DNA from: Azonexus sp.
GTDB lineage: Bacteria > Pseudomonadota > Gammaproteobacteria > Burkholderiales > Rhodocyclaceae
Direction of reading: 5' to 3'
DNA length: 13,478 nucleotides
Assembly: GCA_031285115.1 (NCBI GenBank)
Contig: JAITWU010000388.1
Span: forward strand, 1 to 13,478
Below the pieces are notes generated by a model. It was given only the letters and a program-made list of their open reading frames with translations, did not search any database and had not been told where the DNA came from. Each line of letters starts with the position of its first letter. Position 1 is the first letter of the stretch. This document shows, piece by piece, positions 1 through 8,016 of the stretch. The translations under genes were made by a program, and so were the position numbers.

Positions 1-16
1 GGGGAGAGGGGCTTTT
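1..16 (+). repeat. Truncated palindromic repeat, possible terminator half
   Basis: The window opens with a GGGGAGAGGGGCTTTT tract. Thirteen of these bases (positions 2-14) are identical to one arm, plus flank, of the complete hairpin at 9574-9596 read on the minus strand. The matching left arm would lie before base 1. If it is there, a GC-rich stem followed by CTTTT would be a plausible Rho-independent terminator for an upstream plus-strand gene. The missing arm is an inference. Confidence 0.4.
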
Positions 17-62
17 GGCGGCAGCCGAAAACGGTTGTTGTCATTGGGCAAATGCCAAAAGC
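11..62. repeat. 9-bp inverted repeat GCTTTTGGC / GCCAAAAGC
   Basis: GCTTTTGGC at 11-19 is the exact reverse complement of GCCAAAAGC at 54-62, with a 34-nt spacer. The region has no convincing gene: the overlapping short reading frames are Pro/Arg/Cys-rich and lack a ribosome binding site. Function is unknown; it could be a transcript-end structure or part of a larger intergenic repeat. Confidence 0.45.
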
Positions 63-119
63 ATTCATGCGATTGCCCTGCCCCCTGGACCCGGCCATCA
101 AGTATTGAACTTCCGCCCC

Positions 120-195
120 CCATCATTGCGAGCGCGGCGCGGCAATCCTTGCTGCCGCCTGGGTTTCCACGGGGCTGCGCGCCCTGCGATGACGG
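120..195. repeat. Imperfect long palindrome, REP/MITE-like intergenic repeat
   Basis: The left arm begins CCATCATTGCGAGCGC. The reverse complement of the right end (181-195) reads CCGTCATCGCAGGGC, so the ends form an imperfect inverted repeat about 75 bp across. The left arm also has an internal dyad, ATTGC at 125-129 against GCAAT at 142-146. The TCATTGCGAGC...GCAATCC...GATGACGG layout resembles the dispersed 'TCATTGCGAGC...GCAATGACGG' palindromes found between genes in many proteobacteria. Membership of a genomic family is inferred from memory of that pattern. Confidence 0.5.
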
Positions 196-210
196 TTTTC
201 CAAGCCTTGC

Positions 211-243
211 TGGACAACTCCATAATCAGTCCTAAGGTATAAT
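211..243 (+). promoter_or_regulatory. Candidate promoter of the HD-GYP/hybrid kinase operon
   Basis: A perfect sigma70-type -10 hexamer, TATAAT, lies at 238-243, 31 nt before the ATG at 275. The best -35-like hexamer is TGGACA at 211-216 (5 of 6), but its 21-nt spacer is longer than the usual 17. An alternative is CATAAT at 221-226 with TTTCCA at 197-202, spacer 18. Either gives a short leader. No good Shine-Dalgarno sequence precedes the ATG. Confidence 0.45.
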
Positions 244-274
244 TCCGGTGTCATAAAATTATCAAATCAATCCC

Positions 275-1501
275 ATGAAACAGATGAAAACCAACCCCGT
301 GGAAAGGCGAACTATCCTGGCCGTTGACGATACACGGGACAATTTGCAACTCATTGCCAGTCTGCTCAAGGATCATTACAAGGTCAAAGTGGCAGGCAGC
401 GGCGACAAGGCGCTCAGTATCGCCCGTGGCAACAACCCTCCCGATCTCATTCTGCTCGACGTCATAATGCCCATTCTTTCCGGCTACGACGTATGCCAGG
501 AGCTGAAGGCCGATCCGGCAACCCGCGACATTCCCATCATCTTCCTCACCTCCATGTCGGATGTCGAGGATGAAAAAAAGGGGCTGGCGATGGGCGCCGC
601 CGACTACATCGCCAAGCCAATCAATCCATCCATTCTGCTGGCGCGGGTGCAAAACCAGTTGAGCCTGAAGGCCGCCGCCGATTTTCTCCGCGATCAAAAC
701 GCCTTTCTCGAACAGGAGGTCGCCAAACGAACGCGCGAAATAACGGCCATTCAGGACGTGACCATCCTGGCCATGGCTTCGATGGCCGAAACACGGGATT
801 CGGAAACCGGCAACCATATCCGCCGCACCCAGTTTTACGTCCGGGCGCTGGCCAGGAAACTTCAGGGGCACCCGCGCTTTTCGCACTATCTGACCGACTA
901 CAACATCGACATGCTGTTCAAGTCCGCCCCCTTGCATGACATCGGCAAAGTCGGCATTCCTGATCGCATCATGCTGAAGCCGTGGCGCCTTGAGCCGCAG
1001 GAATTTGAAATCATGAAAACCCACACCACCCTCGGGCGCGACGCTATCGAGCACGCCGAGCAGGTGCTCGGTATGCGGGTTGATTTTCTCGCCACGGCCA
1101 AGGAAATCGCCTATTCCCATCAGGAAAAATGGGATGGCTCAGGTTACCCGCAGGGCATCGGCGGCGATGACATTCCGATTTCGGCGCGGCTGATGGCGGT
1201 GGCCGACGTATACGACGCCTTGATCAGTCGGCGCATTTACAAGGAGCCGATGCCGCATGACAAGGCGGTTGCCATCATCCTTGAGGGCAAAGGCTCCCAC
1301 TTCGACCCGGATATCGTCGATGTCTTTATCGAAATTCAGGATGACTTCCTGACCATTGCCCAGCACTACATGGATTCGGTTCGCGACATCCAGAAAAAAG
1401 CGGATTATTTTGAGGTGGCTCTGGCGGATGAAGCGTATTCGCTGGGCAGCCCGCTCGATAGCGAAGCGGTTGCCAATCCGGGGCAAGAAAAAGACGCATG
1501 A
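275..1501 (+). CDS. Response regulator with HD-GYP domain (predicted cyclic di-GMP phosphodiesterase)
   Basis: A 408-residue cytoplasmic two-domain protein. Residues about 13-130 form a CheY-like receiver: acidic pocket VDD at 17-19, phospho-acceptor Asp62 in LLDV, Thr92 and Lys114 in KP. A linker helix (about 135-160) leads to the HD-GYP domain (about 160-365), with His181, the HD pair His221-Asp222 in HDIGKVGIPD, His250, His282, Asp311 and the GYP triad at 290-292 in GSGYPQG. HD-GYP proteins hydrolyse cyclic di-GMP through a metal centre and lower its level, affecting motility and biofilm. The usual HHE metal motif reads HQE here (Gln283), so one ligand differs. The ATG at 275 lacks a Shine-Dalgarno sequence; ATG 284 is an in-frame alternative. 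The stop overlaps the next gene's start (ATGA), implying translational coupling with the hybrid kinase, its probable phosphate source. The domain call is firm; enzyme activity is inferred. Confidence 0.93.
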   Translation: MKQMKTNPVERRTILAVDDTRDNLQLIASLLKDHYKVKVAGSGDKALSIARGNNPPDLILLDVIMPILSGYDVCQELKADPATRDIPIIFLTSMSDVEDEKKGLAMGAADYIAKPINPSILLARVQNQLSLKAAADFLRDQNAFLEQEVAKRTREITAIQDVTILAMASMAETRDSETGNHIRRTQFYVRALARKLQGHPRFSHYLTDYNIDMLFKSAPLHDIGKVGIPDRIMLKPWRLEPQEFEIMKTHTTLGRDAIEHAEQVLGMRVDFLATAKEIAYSHQEKWDGSGYPQGIGGDDIPISARLMAVADVYDALISRRIYKEPMPHDKAVAIILEGKGSHFDPDIVDVFIEIQDDFLTIAQHYMDSVRDIQKKADYFEVALADEAYSLGSPLDSEAVANPGQEKDA

Positions 1502-4500
1502 AACGCCTTTTTGCCGCCCTGGAGCAGCAGACCCTGGGTCTCAAGCTGGCCCTGGGGTTTTGCAGCATACCGGTCGTCGTCGCGCTGATCGGCGGTTTTG
1601 GCTTGTACAGGCTGTCGCAAATCGACGCGAGTATGCAAAACCTCTATGAAAAAGAGTTTCTCGGTGTCTCTCACCTCAAGGAAGTACGCGTCCACTTTGT
1701 CGAGATGGGGCGAGCCTTGCGTCAGGCGGTATTGGCTCCGACTGAGGCGGAGCGGGAAAAAGCCATCAAACAGATGAATGCCGCCGATACGGCGACGATC
1801 AACAGCCTTGAGCAAGCGCGCAGCCTGGTCTATCGACCGGAAAACCTGGCGCACCTGGCCAGGTTTCAGGAAACATTGTTCCTCTACAAAAGCGACATCA
1901 ACAAAGTACTGACCGCGACGTTTGCTGGCAAACAGGAGCAGGCAATCGCCATTCTTTCCTCGCCCGACTTTCAGAAATTCGGGACCGACGCTGATACGGC
2001 GCTGATGGAAGCCGTGCAAATCAAGGAAGAAAACGCACAAAATTCGGCCCTCCGCTCCAAGGAAATTCTCCGCGAAAGCAAGCAGTTGACGGTACTCCTG
2101 CTGATTTTCGGCATGGGACTGGGCGCCAGCATGAGCTGGGTCATCTGGCGCTCGATCAGCCGTCCGGCGGGACGTTTGCGTTCGGCGGTGGAGCGCCTGG
2201 CGGCGGGGGACCTCGAAGCCCCCGTGCCCTATACCAAAGCGGACAACGAAACCGGCGCGCTCGCCCGCGCCATCAAGGTATTGCAGCACGAGGCCCAGCA
2301 AATGGAAGGGCAACGCTGGCTGAAAAGCCATCTGGCGACGATCCAGTCCGATCTCCAGTTGGCCGATTCGCCGCTCGAACTGGCCGAGAAATTCCTCTCC
2401 GCAATCGCGCCGCTGCTGCATGTGGGGTATGGCGTCATCTACCCCTACGACGACGAAGCCAGGCAGCTCCGCTTCCTGTCGGGGTACGCCTACCCGGGAC
2501 GCCCCGCCGCCTCTTACGACATCGGCCAGGGCCTGATCGGTCAATGCGCCAAGGAGAGGCAAGCGATCATCATCACGGAGCCGCCAGCCGACTATGTCCG
2601 TATCACTTCCGCCCTGGGCAGGATCGTTCCCCGGCTCATCCTCATCATGCCGATACAGCGGCGAAAAAACTTGCAGGGCGTGGTCGAACTGGCGCTGCTG
2701 GAAACGCTCAACGCCAACGAACAGGCTTTGCTCGACGGCTTGCTGCCGATCCTCGCCCTGAATATGGAAATTCTGGCGCGCAACGCCAAGGTGCAGCAAT
2801 TGCTGGAAGAAGCGCAATATCAGACAGAATTCCTGGAAGAACAGGCAGTCCAACTGGAACAGCAGGCGGTCGAACTGAAAGCGCAGCGGAAATCGTTACA
2901 GGACGCGACCGAAACGCTGACTCTCCTCGAAGAGCACAGTCGGCTGATCCTGGAGTCGGTCAACGACTGCATCGTCGGGATGGATAATGGCGGCGTGATC
3001 ACCTTCGCCAATCCGGCGGCCTGCACGATGCTGGAATACCGCAGCGAGGAACTGATCGGAATGGAAATGCATTCTTCCATTCACCATTCCCGCGCCGACG
3101 GAACCGTTTTCCCCCGCGAGGAATGTCCGATGTATCTGACCTCGCAGGACGGGCAGGCGCGACAGATCGACGACGAGGTGCTCTGGCGCAAGGATGGCGT
3201 CTCTTTCCCGGTGGAATACTCGACCACGCCGGTATTCAAAAACGATGTTCTGACAGGAACAGTCATCATTTTCCGCGACATCACGGAACGTCTGGCGGCG
3301 CAGAAAGAGATGACCAACGAGCGCGAACGGTTGCAGAGCATCCTCGACACAAGCCCGATCAATATCACTTTTTCGATCCAGGGACAGTTGCGTTTCGTCA
3401 ACCCCAAATTCACCGAAACATTCGGCCTTGAGGCCGGAGACAACGTGCTCGATCTCTACCCGTACCCGGAAGAGCGCGATGCCCTGGCCGCCATGCTCGA
3501 ACGCGAGGGTATCGCCCGCAATCAGGAAATCCGGATGTACGACCGCCATCACCGGATTCTCGATGTGCTGGTGACCTACCTGCCGATCACCTACGACGGG
3601 GAAGAAGGCGCCCTCGGCTGGATCGTCGATATTTCCGAGCGCAAGCGAGCCGAGATGGAAATCCTGCGGGCCAAGGAAAAAGCCGAAGAAGCGACTCTGG
3701 CCAAGAGCGATTTTCTCGCCAACATGAGCCACGAAATCCGCACGCCGATGAATACCATCATCGGCATGTCGCAGTTGGCGCTGGAAACAAAACTCAACAA
3801 GAAACAGCAGAATTACGTTGAAAAAGTGCATCGCTCGGCGAAAAACCTGCTCGGCATCATCAACGACATCCTTGATTTTTCCAAGATCGAGGCAGGCAGG
3901 ATGGTCGTGGAAAACGTCGCTTTCCGCCTCGAAGATGTGATGGACAATCTCGCCAACCTGATCGGCCTGAAGGCCGAGGACAACGGTCTGGAGTTTCTGT
4001 TCAACGTCAGGCCGGGGGTGCCGATGGCGCTGGTCGGCGACCCTCTGCGCCTCGGTCAGGTGTTGACCAATCTCGCCGCCAATGCCATCAAATTCACCGA
4101 AGAAGGCGAAATCATCGTCGGCATCGAGCAAATCGCGCAGGTGGCTGGCAACGTCGAATTGCACTTCTGGGTCAAGGACAGCGGGATCGGCATGACGACG
4201 GAACAATGCGGCAAATTGTTCCAGTCATTCAGTCAGGCAGATGCTTCGACGACCCGCAAATATGGCGGCAGCGGCTTGGGCCTCGCCATTTCCAAAAATC
4301 TGGTGGAAATGATGAGCGGGCGCATCTGGTTCGAAAGCCAGCCAGGCAAAGGGTCCACCTTTCACTTCAGCGCCCGTTTTGGCTTGCAGACGGAACCCGT
4401 ACCGCCGCGCATGATGCTGGCTGACGAACTGCGTGGGCTGCGCGCGCTCATCGTCGATGACAATGCCTCGGCCCGGGAGATTCTATCGACCATGGTCAGC

Positions 4501-5892
4501 CAGTTTGGCATGACGGCGGATACCGTCGCCGATGGTCAACGCGCCCTGTCGATGATCCATGCCGCTGAAAAGAATGGCCGCCCCTACGATCTCGTCCTGA
4601 TGGACTGGAAAATGCCGCTCATGGATGGCATCGAGACGGTCGGCAAGTTCCGGGCCGAACCTGCGGCGCGCCATCCGGCGGTCATCATGGTTTCGTCTTA
4701 CGGTCGGGAAGATGTTCTGGCCGAGGCCAGGAGGCGCGGCGTCTATCTCGACCACGTTCTCACCAAGCCAACGACGCCCTCGACGCTGCTCGAAGCCATC
4801 GGCGAAGCGCTGGGCAAAGGCTTCATCGTCGAAACCCGGGCTGATGAAAAGACCGATTCCCACAAGGAGGCAATGGGGCGGCTGCAAAATGCCCGCTTGC
4901 TGCTGGTCGACGACAATGAATTGAATCAGGAACTCGTTCTCGAACTGCTCAACAAAGCCGGGGTCGAGGCAGTACTGGCCAAAAACGGCCAGGAGGCCCT
5001 CGATATTCTCAGCCGCGATGACCGTTTCGACGGCGTGCTCATGGACTGCCAGATGCCGGTCATGGACGGCTACATGACGACGCAGGAAATCCGCAAGAAC
5101 CCGGCCTGGGAAAAGCTGCCCATCATCGCCATGACAGCCAGCGCCATGAGCGGCGACCGGGAGAAGGTGCTCGGCGTCGGCATGAACGACCATATCGCCA
5201 AGCCGCTCGATATAGGCGAAATGTTCGTCACCATTGCCCGTTGGGTAACCCCCGCCGCCAGGCAGGAATCCGCCGCGCCGCCCAGCCTGAAAGACTTGCC
5301 GGGCATTGATACGCGGGCGGGACTCGCCACCACCCTGGACGATGAAAAGCTCTACCGCAGATTGCTCATCAAGTTCCGCGACGGCCAACGCAACTTCGCC
5401 GCAACCTTCGCCGCAGCCCTCGCCGATGGCGATTCGACCGCCGCCCGGAGAGCCGCACATACGCTCAAAGGCGTCGCCGGCAACATCGGCGCCAAAGCCG
5501 TGCAGGCCGCTGCCGCCGAGTTGGATCAAGCCTGCGCGGCGGATGCCGCCGCCAGCGTCATCGCCGACCTGCTGGCCCAAACGTCGGCCCGATTGGCGAC
5601 CGTCATAGCTGGCCTCGACGGCCTGGATGCTGGCGGCGAAACGGCCAGTCCCGTCGCCAATCCCGTCGCCAGCGCCGTCGACCAGGCACATGCTCCGGAA
5701 CTGCTGGCGCGGTTGAAATCCCTGCTCGAAGAAAGCGATGCCGCAGCCGACGAAGCGGCGCTGGCGCTGGCTGACGCCGTCAGGGGCAGCGCCCTGGAAA
5801 ACCCCGTGGGCAAAATCGTAGCAGCCGTCTCGGACCTCGACTTCGACGCCGCCCTGGAGATGATCGCCGCGCTGCCTGACTGGACAGACTGA
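1498..5892 (+). CDS. Hybrid sensor histidine kinase (HAMP-GAF-PAS-PAS-HisKA-HATPase-REC-REC-HPt)
   Basis: A 1464-residue inner-membrane kinase with an internal phosphorelay. Transmembrane segments at about 15-38 and 198-218 flank a roughly 160-residue, mostly helical periplasmic region. Then follow HAMP (about 215-268), a GAF-like domain (about 285-425), a Gln/Glu-rich coiled coil (430-480), PAS1 (about 483-600), PAS2 (about 608-718), HisKA with His745 in SHEIRTP, and HATPase with Asn862, DSGIGM (894-899) and GGSGLGLA (923-930). Receiver 1 has Asp1036 and Lys1090; receiver 2 has Asp1183 and Lys1235. HPt His1321 lies in AHTLKG. Phosphate should pass His to Asp to the HPt His, then to a separate receiver, plausibly the HD-GYP protein encoded just upstream with a 4-base overlap. 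A further helical segment (about 1398-1460) follows the HPt. The architecture is BarA/ArcB-like but with more sensor domains. The signal sensed is unknown. Confidence 0.93.
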   Translation: MKRLFAALEQQTLGLKLALGFCSIPVVVALIGGFGLYRLSQIDASMQNLYEKEFLGVSHLKEVRVHFVEMGRALRQAVLAPTEAEREKAIKQMNAADTATINSLEQARSLVYRPENLAHLARFQETLFLYKSDINKVLTATFAGKQEQAIAILSSPDFQKFGTDADTALMEAVQIKEENAQNSALRSKEILRESKQLTVLLLIFGMGLGASMSWVIWRSISRPAGRLRSAVERLAAGDLEAPVPYTKADNETGALARAIKVLQHEAQQMEGQRWLKSHLATIQSDLQLADSPLELAEKFLSAIAPLLHVGYGVIYPYDDEARQLRFLSGYAYPGRPAASYDIGQGLIGQCAKERQAIIITEPPADYVRITSALGRIVPRLILIMPIQRRKNLQGVVELALLETLNANEQALLDGLLPILALNMEILARNAKVQQLLEEAQYQTEFLEEQAVQLEQQAVELKAQRKSLQDATETLTLLEEHSRLILESVNDCIVGMDNGGVITFANPAACTMLEYRSEELIGMEMHSSIHHSRADGTVFPREECPMYLTSQDGQARQIDDEVLWRKDGVSFPVEYSTTPVFKNDVLTGTVIIFRDITERLAAQKEMTNERERLQSILDTSPINITFSIQGQLRFVNPKFTETFGLEAGDNVLDLYPYPEERDALAAMLEREGIARNQEIRMYDRHHRILDVLVTYLPITYDGEEGALGWIVDISERKRAEMEILRAKEKAEEATLAKSDFLANMSHEIRTPMNTIIGMSQLALETKLNKKQQNYVEKVHRSAKNLLGIINDILDFSKIEAGRMVVENVAFRLEDVMDNLANLIGLKAEDNGLEFLFNVRPGVPMALVGDPLRLGQVLTNLAANAIKFTEEGEIIVGIEQIAQVAGNVELHFWVKDSGIGMTTEQCGKLFQSFSQADASTTRKYGGSGLGLAISKNLVEMMSGRIWFESQPGKGSTFHFSARFGLQTEPVPPRMMLADELRGLRALIVDDNASAREILSTMVSQFGMTADTVADGQRALSMIHAAEKNGRPYDLVLMDWKMPLMDGIETVGKFRAEPAARHPAVIMVSSYGREDVLAEARRRGVYLDHVLTKPTTPSTLLEAIGEALGKGFIVETRADEKTDSHKEAMGRLQNARLLLVDDNELNQELVLELLNKAGVEAVLAKNGQEALDILSRDDRFDGVLMDCQMPVMDGYMTTQEIRKNPAWEKLPIIAMTASAMSGDREKVLGVGMNDHIAKPLDIGEMFVTIARWVTPAARQESAAPPSLKDLPGIDTRAGLATTLDDEKLYRRLLIKFRDGQRNFAATFAAALADGDSTAARRAAHTLKGVAGNIGAKAVQAAAAELDQACAADAAASVIADLLAQTSARLATVIAGLDGLDAGGETASPVANPVASAVDQAHAPELLARLKSLLEESDAAADEAALALADAVRGSALENPVGKIVAAVSDLDFDAALEMIAALPDWTD

Positions 5893-5981
5893 CCAATCCT
5901 GGCAGTTCAACCGCGCGCAGACGAAGCGCCGACAGCACGGTCATACACGCCAGCAGAAGACGCAACGGGATTCTTGTGAAA

Positions 5982-6009
5982 ACCCGATGGCTGCACGCCG
6001 TCACCGGGT
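5982..6009 (-). terminator. Possible terminator of the phosphate operon
   Basis: ACCCG (5982-5986) pairs with CGGGT (6005-6009), and ATGGC with GCCGT continues the stem after a 3-nt bulge, leaving a TGCAC loop. On the minus strand the stem is followed directly by TTTTC, 31 nt past the phoR stop. The U-run is short and the stem bulged, so this is a modest terminator candidate. It sits in the 148-nt convergent region between the hybrid kinase and phoR, where no gene is visible. Confidence 0.35.
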
Positions 6010-6011
6010 CA

Positions 6012-6033
6012 TTGAAAATGGCTGGCTTTTCAA
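6012..6033. repeat. 7-bp inverted repeat TTGAAAA / TTTTCAA
   Basis: TTGAAAA at 6012-6018 is the exact reverse complement of TTTTCAA at 6027-6033, with an 8-nt loop. It lies 8 nt past the phoR stop on the minus strand and 120 nt past the hybrid kinase stop on the plus strand. It is AT-rich and symmetric, so it could contribute to bidirectional termination. That role is inferred from position only. Confidence 0.35.
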
Positions 6034-6040
6034 ATCAAAA

Positions 6041-7303
6041 TCATCCCCGTTCCAGCACTCTCGTCCGCGCCAGCACCAGCGCGAAGCGCGAACCCTGGCC
6101 GGGCGTGCTGACGATTTGCAGCTTGCCGCCGTGGCGTTCGACGACATGCTTGGTGATCGAAAGGCCGAGGCCGGTGCCGCCATCGTCGTTCTGGCGGGTG
6201 CGGCTTTTGTCGACGCGGTAAAAGCGTTCGGTGAGGCGCGGCAGGTGTTCGGCGGCGATGCCGGGGCCGTTGTCGGTGACTTCAAAACAGGCGTTGCCCT
6301 CCGAGTCGCGCGACCAGCGGGCGGTGATACAGCCCTTGGCGCCAGAGTAGCGCACGGCATTGGCGAGCAGGTTGCTCATGGCGCTGCGGATTTCGCTGGC
6401 AGCGCCGGCAAAATCAAAATCAACCGCCGTCTCGATATGGAGATGTTGCGCTTCTTCCCCATACAGCCGCGTCGATAGCGCAAAGGCTTCCGCCGCGCAG
6501 TGTGCCGTCACCTCACGTAAATCGACGCGCTCGCCCTTGCCCGGCAGCGGGCTGCCTTCGAGCCTGGAGAGCATGAGCAGGTCGCCGACCAGCGCCTGCA
6601 TCCGCGTCGTCTGCTGCGCCATCAGGCCGAGATAACGGGCCTTTTCGTCGCCGGACAGATCGAGGTTTTGCAGGGTTTCGATAAATCCGGCCAGAACCGT
6701 GAGCGGGGTACGGATGTCGTGCGAGACATTGGCGACAAAATCGCGCCGCATGGCGTCAGTCCGCCGCTGGGCAGTAACGTCGGCGGACAGCAGCAAAATG
6801 CGGTCGGCGCCATAGGCTTGCCGCTGCACCAGCAATTGCACGGGCTGGCCGGAGGCGTTCGCGTGGCCGGGCATTTCAAGCGGCGGGCGCGGCTCGCCGT
6901 ACCAGGAAAACCAGGTGACGAAGAGCGGGTCGCGGACCAGATGGATGATATGCTGGCCTTGATCGCGCTCGGCATCGAGACCGAAATGCGCGGCGGCGAC
7001 AGCATTGCAAAAGAGAATGCGGCCTTCGCGGTGGAGCAGCACGATGCCATCCGGCAGAGCGTCGAGCGCCGTCATCAGCCTCTCAAGCCGGGCCGCGCTT
7101 TCCTTGACCTGCGCCTCTCCACGGCTCAAGGCGCGCCGTGTGGAGGCGGCAGCCCGGCCCCAGTCGCCAGCAGGATCAGGCATGGCGCTGGCGGTTGGAT
7201 CGGCGATCCAGTGTACGAAGCGCCGGGCGCGCTGACGGTTGATGATGAGCAGCGCGACGGCGCCAGCCAGCAGAACGAAGAGCAGGATGAGGATGGCGTT
7301 CAC
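6041..7303 (-). CDS. phoR: Phosphate regulon sensor histidine kinase PhoR
   Basis: A 420-residue membrane kinase that phosphorylates PhoB when phosphate is scarce and dephosphorylates it when phosphate is plentiful. One hydrophobic segment (about residues 3-21) is followed by a basic stretch, a linker, and a PAS domain (about 72-180; ALPDGIVLL near 82, CNAVAAAHFGL near 99). HisKA has His195 in NVSHDIRTPLTVL. HATPase_c has Asn315, DNGPGI (344-349) and GGTGLGLSI (375-383). I chose the GTG at 7303 because its GTGA overlaps the phoB stop. The longer frame to 7462 would run deep into phoB and adds only Arg-rich residues with no membrane helix. E. coli PhoR has two close hydrophobic helices at its N-terminus; only one is seen here. 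Identity is supported by its place directly after phoB in a pst operon. Confidence 0.92.
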   Translation of the reverse strand: MNAILILLFVLLAGAVALLIINRQRARRFVHWIADPTASAMPDPAGDWGRAAASTRRALSRGEAQVKESAARLERLMTALDALPDGIVLLHREGRILFCNAVAAAHFGLDAERDQGQHIIHLVRDPLFVTWFSWYGEPRPPLEMPGHANASGQPVQLLVQRQAYGADRILLLSADVTAQRRTDAMRRDFVANVSHDIRTPLTVLAGFIETLQNLDLSGDEKARYLGLMAQQTTRMQALVGDLLMLSRLEGSPLPGKGERVDLREVTAHCAAEAFALSTRLYGEEAQHLHIETAVDFDFAGAASEIRSAMSNLLANAVRYSGAKGCITARWSRDSEGNACFEVTDNGPGIAAEHLPRLTERFYRVDKSRTRQNDDGGTGLGLSITKHVVERHGGKLQIVSTPGQGSRFALVLARTRVLERG

Positions 7304-8016
7304 GGTGCTGACAGTGCCCCGATATTGACCCGGTAGCCTTCGCCGCGCACGGTTTCGATGGCTGCCGTACCGATTTCGCCCATGACCTCGCGCAGATTTT
7401 CGCGCAGGCGTTTGATGTGCACGTCGACCGTCCGCTCTTCGATAAACACATGGTCGCCCCACACTTTATCGAGTAACACGGCGCGGCTGTGTACCCGGTC
7501 GGGGGCGAGCAGGAGGTGGTGCAGGAGGCGAAATTCGGTCGGCCCCAGTTTGACCACCGCGCCGTTCCAGGTGACGCGATGCGCCGCCGGGTCGAGCATC
7601 AGCGCGCCAACGGCGACGGCTTCCGCCGTGGCGTGCGGGGCGCGGCGGCGCAGCACGGCGCGGACGCGGGCGAGCAGTTCCTTGGGTGAAAAGGGTTTGA
7701 CGATGTAATCGTCGGCCCCGGCATCCAGCCCGGCAACGCGGTCGGATTCTTCGACGCGGGCAGTCAGCATGAGGATGGGAATGTCGCGCGTGCGCGGATT
7801 GGCCCGCCAGCGCCGGGCGAGCGTAATGCCGGGTTCGCCGGGCAGCATCCAGTCAAGCAGAATGGCGTCGGGCAGACGCGCGTCGACTTGACGCTGGGCG
7901 GCGCGGCTGTCAGCGGCCAGCACGCTGTCGTAACCGGCGTGGCGCAGGTTCACCGCAATCAGTTCGGCAATCGCCGCTTCGTCCTCAACGATCAAAATAC
8001 GCGGTGAATCGGTCAT
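7300..8016 (-). CDS. phoB: Phosphate regulon response regulator PhoB
   Basis: A 238-residue OmpR/PhoB-family transcription factor. The receiver domain (about 5-120) has the acidic pair Glu11-Asp12, phospho-acceptor Asp55 in LLDWMLPG, Thr85 and Lys107 in KPF. The winged-helix DNA-binding domain (about 135-232) shows the family pattern: LGPTEFRLLHHLL, the VWG motif, and ERTVDVHIKRLRENL as recognition helix, ending in VRGEGYRV. Phosphorylated PhoB binds Pho boxes, and one lies upstream of pstS in this same operon, implying positive autoregulation. The ATG overlaps the phoU stop by 4 bases (8013-8016) and the stop overlaps the phoR GTG. No strong Shine-Dalgarno sequence is present at either junction, so translational coupling is likely. 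Identity is very secure from sequence and context. Confidence 0.96.
   Translation of the reverse strand: MTDSPRILIVEDEAAIAELIAVNLRHAGYDSVLAADSRAAQRQVDARLPDAILLDWMLPGEPGITLARRWRANPRTRDIPILMLTARVEESDRVAGLDAGADDYIVKPFSPKELLARVRAVLRRRAPHATAEAVAVGALMLDPAAHRVTWNGAVVKLGPTEFRLLHHLLLAPDRVHSRAVLLDKVWGDHVFIEERTVDVHIKRLRENLREVMGEIGTAAIETVRGEGYRVNIGALSAP

Noticed and set aside
15..242. Short plus-strand frames in the left intergenic region
   Set aside because: They run across palindromic repeats, lack ribosome sites, and have Pro/Arg/Cys-rich non-protein-like composition.
251..1120. 289-codon minus-strand frame opposite the HD-GYP gene
   Set aside because: It is a shadow of the receiver and HD-GYP coding sequence, with no motifs and no ribosome site.
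1405..5910. Long minus-strand open frames (482, 436 and 475 codons) opposite the hybrid kinase
   Set aside because: They are antisense to clear domain-coding sequence, have no recognisable motifs, and are rich in Arg/Gly/His/Gln, as expected of a shadow frame in GC-rich DNA.
7304..7462. N-terminal extension of phoR to 7462
   Set aside because: It overlaps the phoB DNA-binding domain by over 150 bases and adds only Arg-rich residues; the GTG at 7303 with a GTGA overlap fits better.
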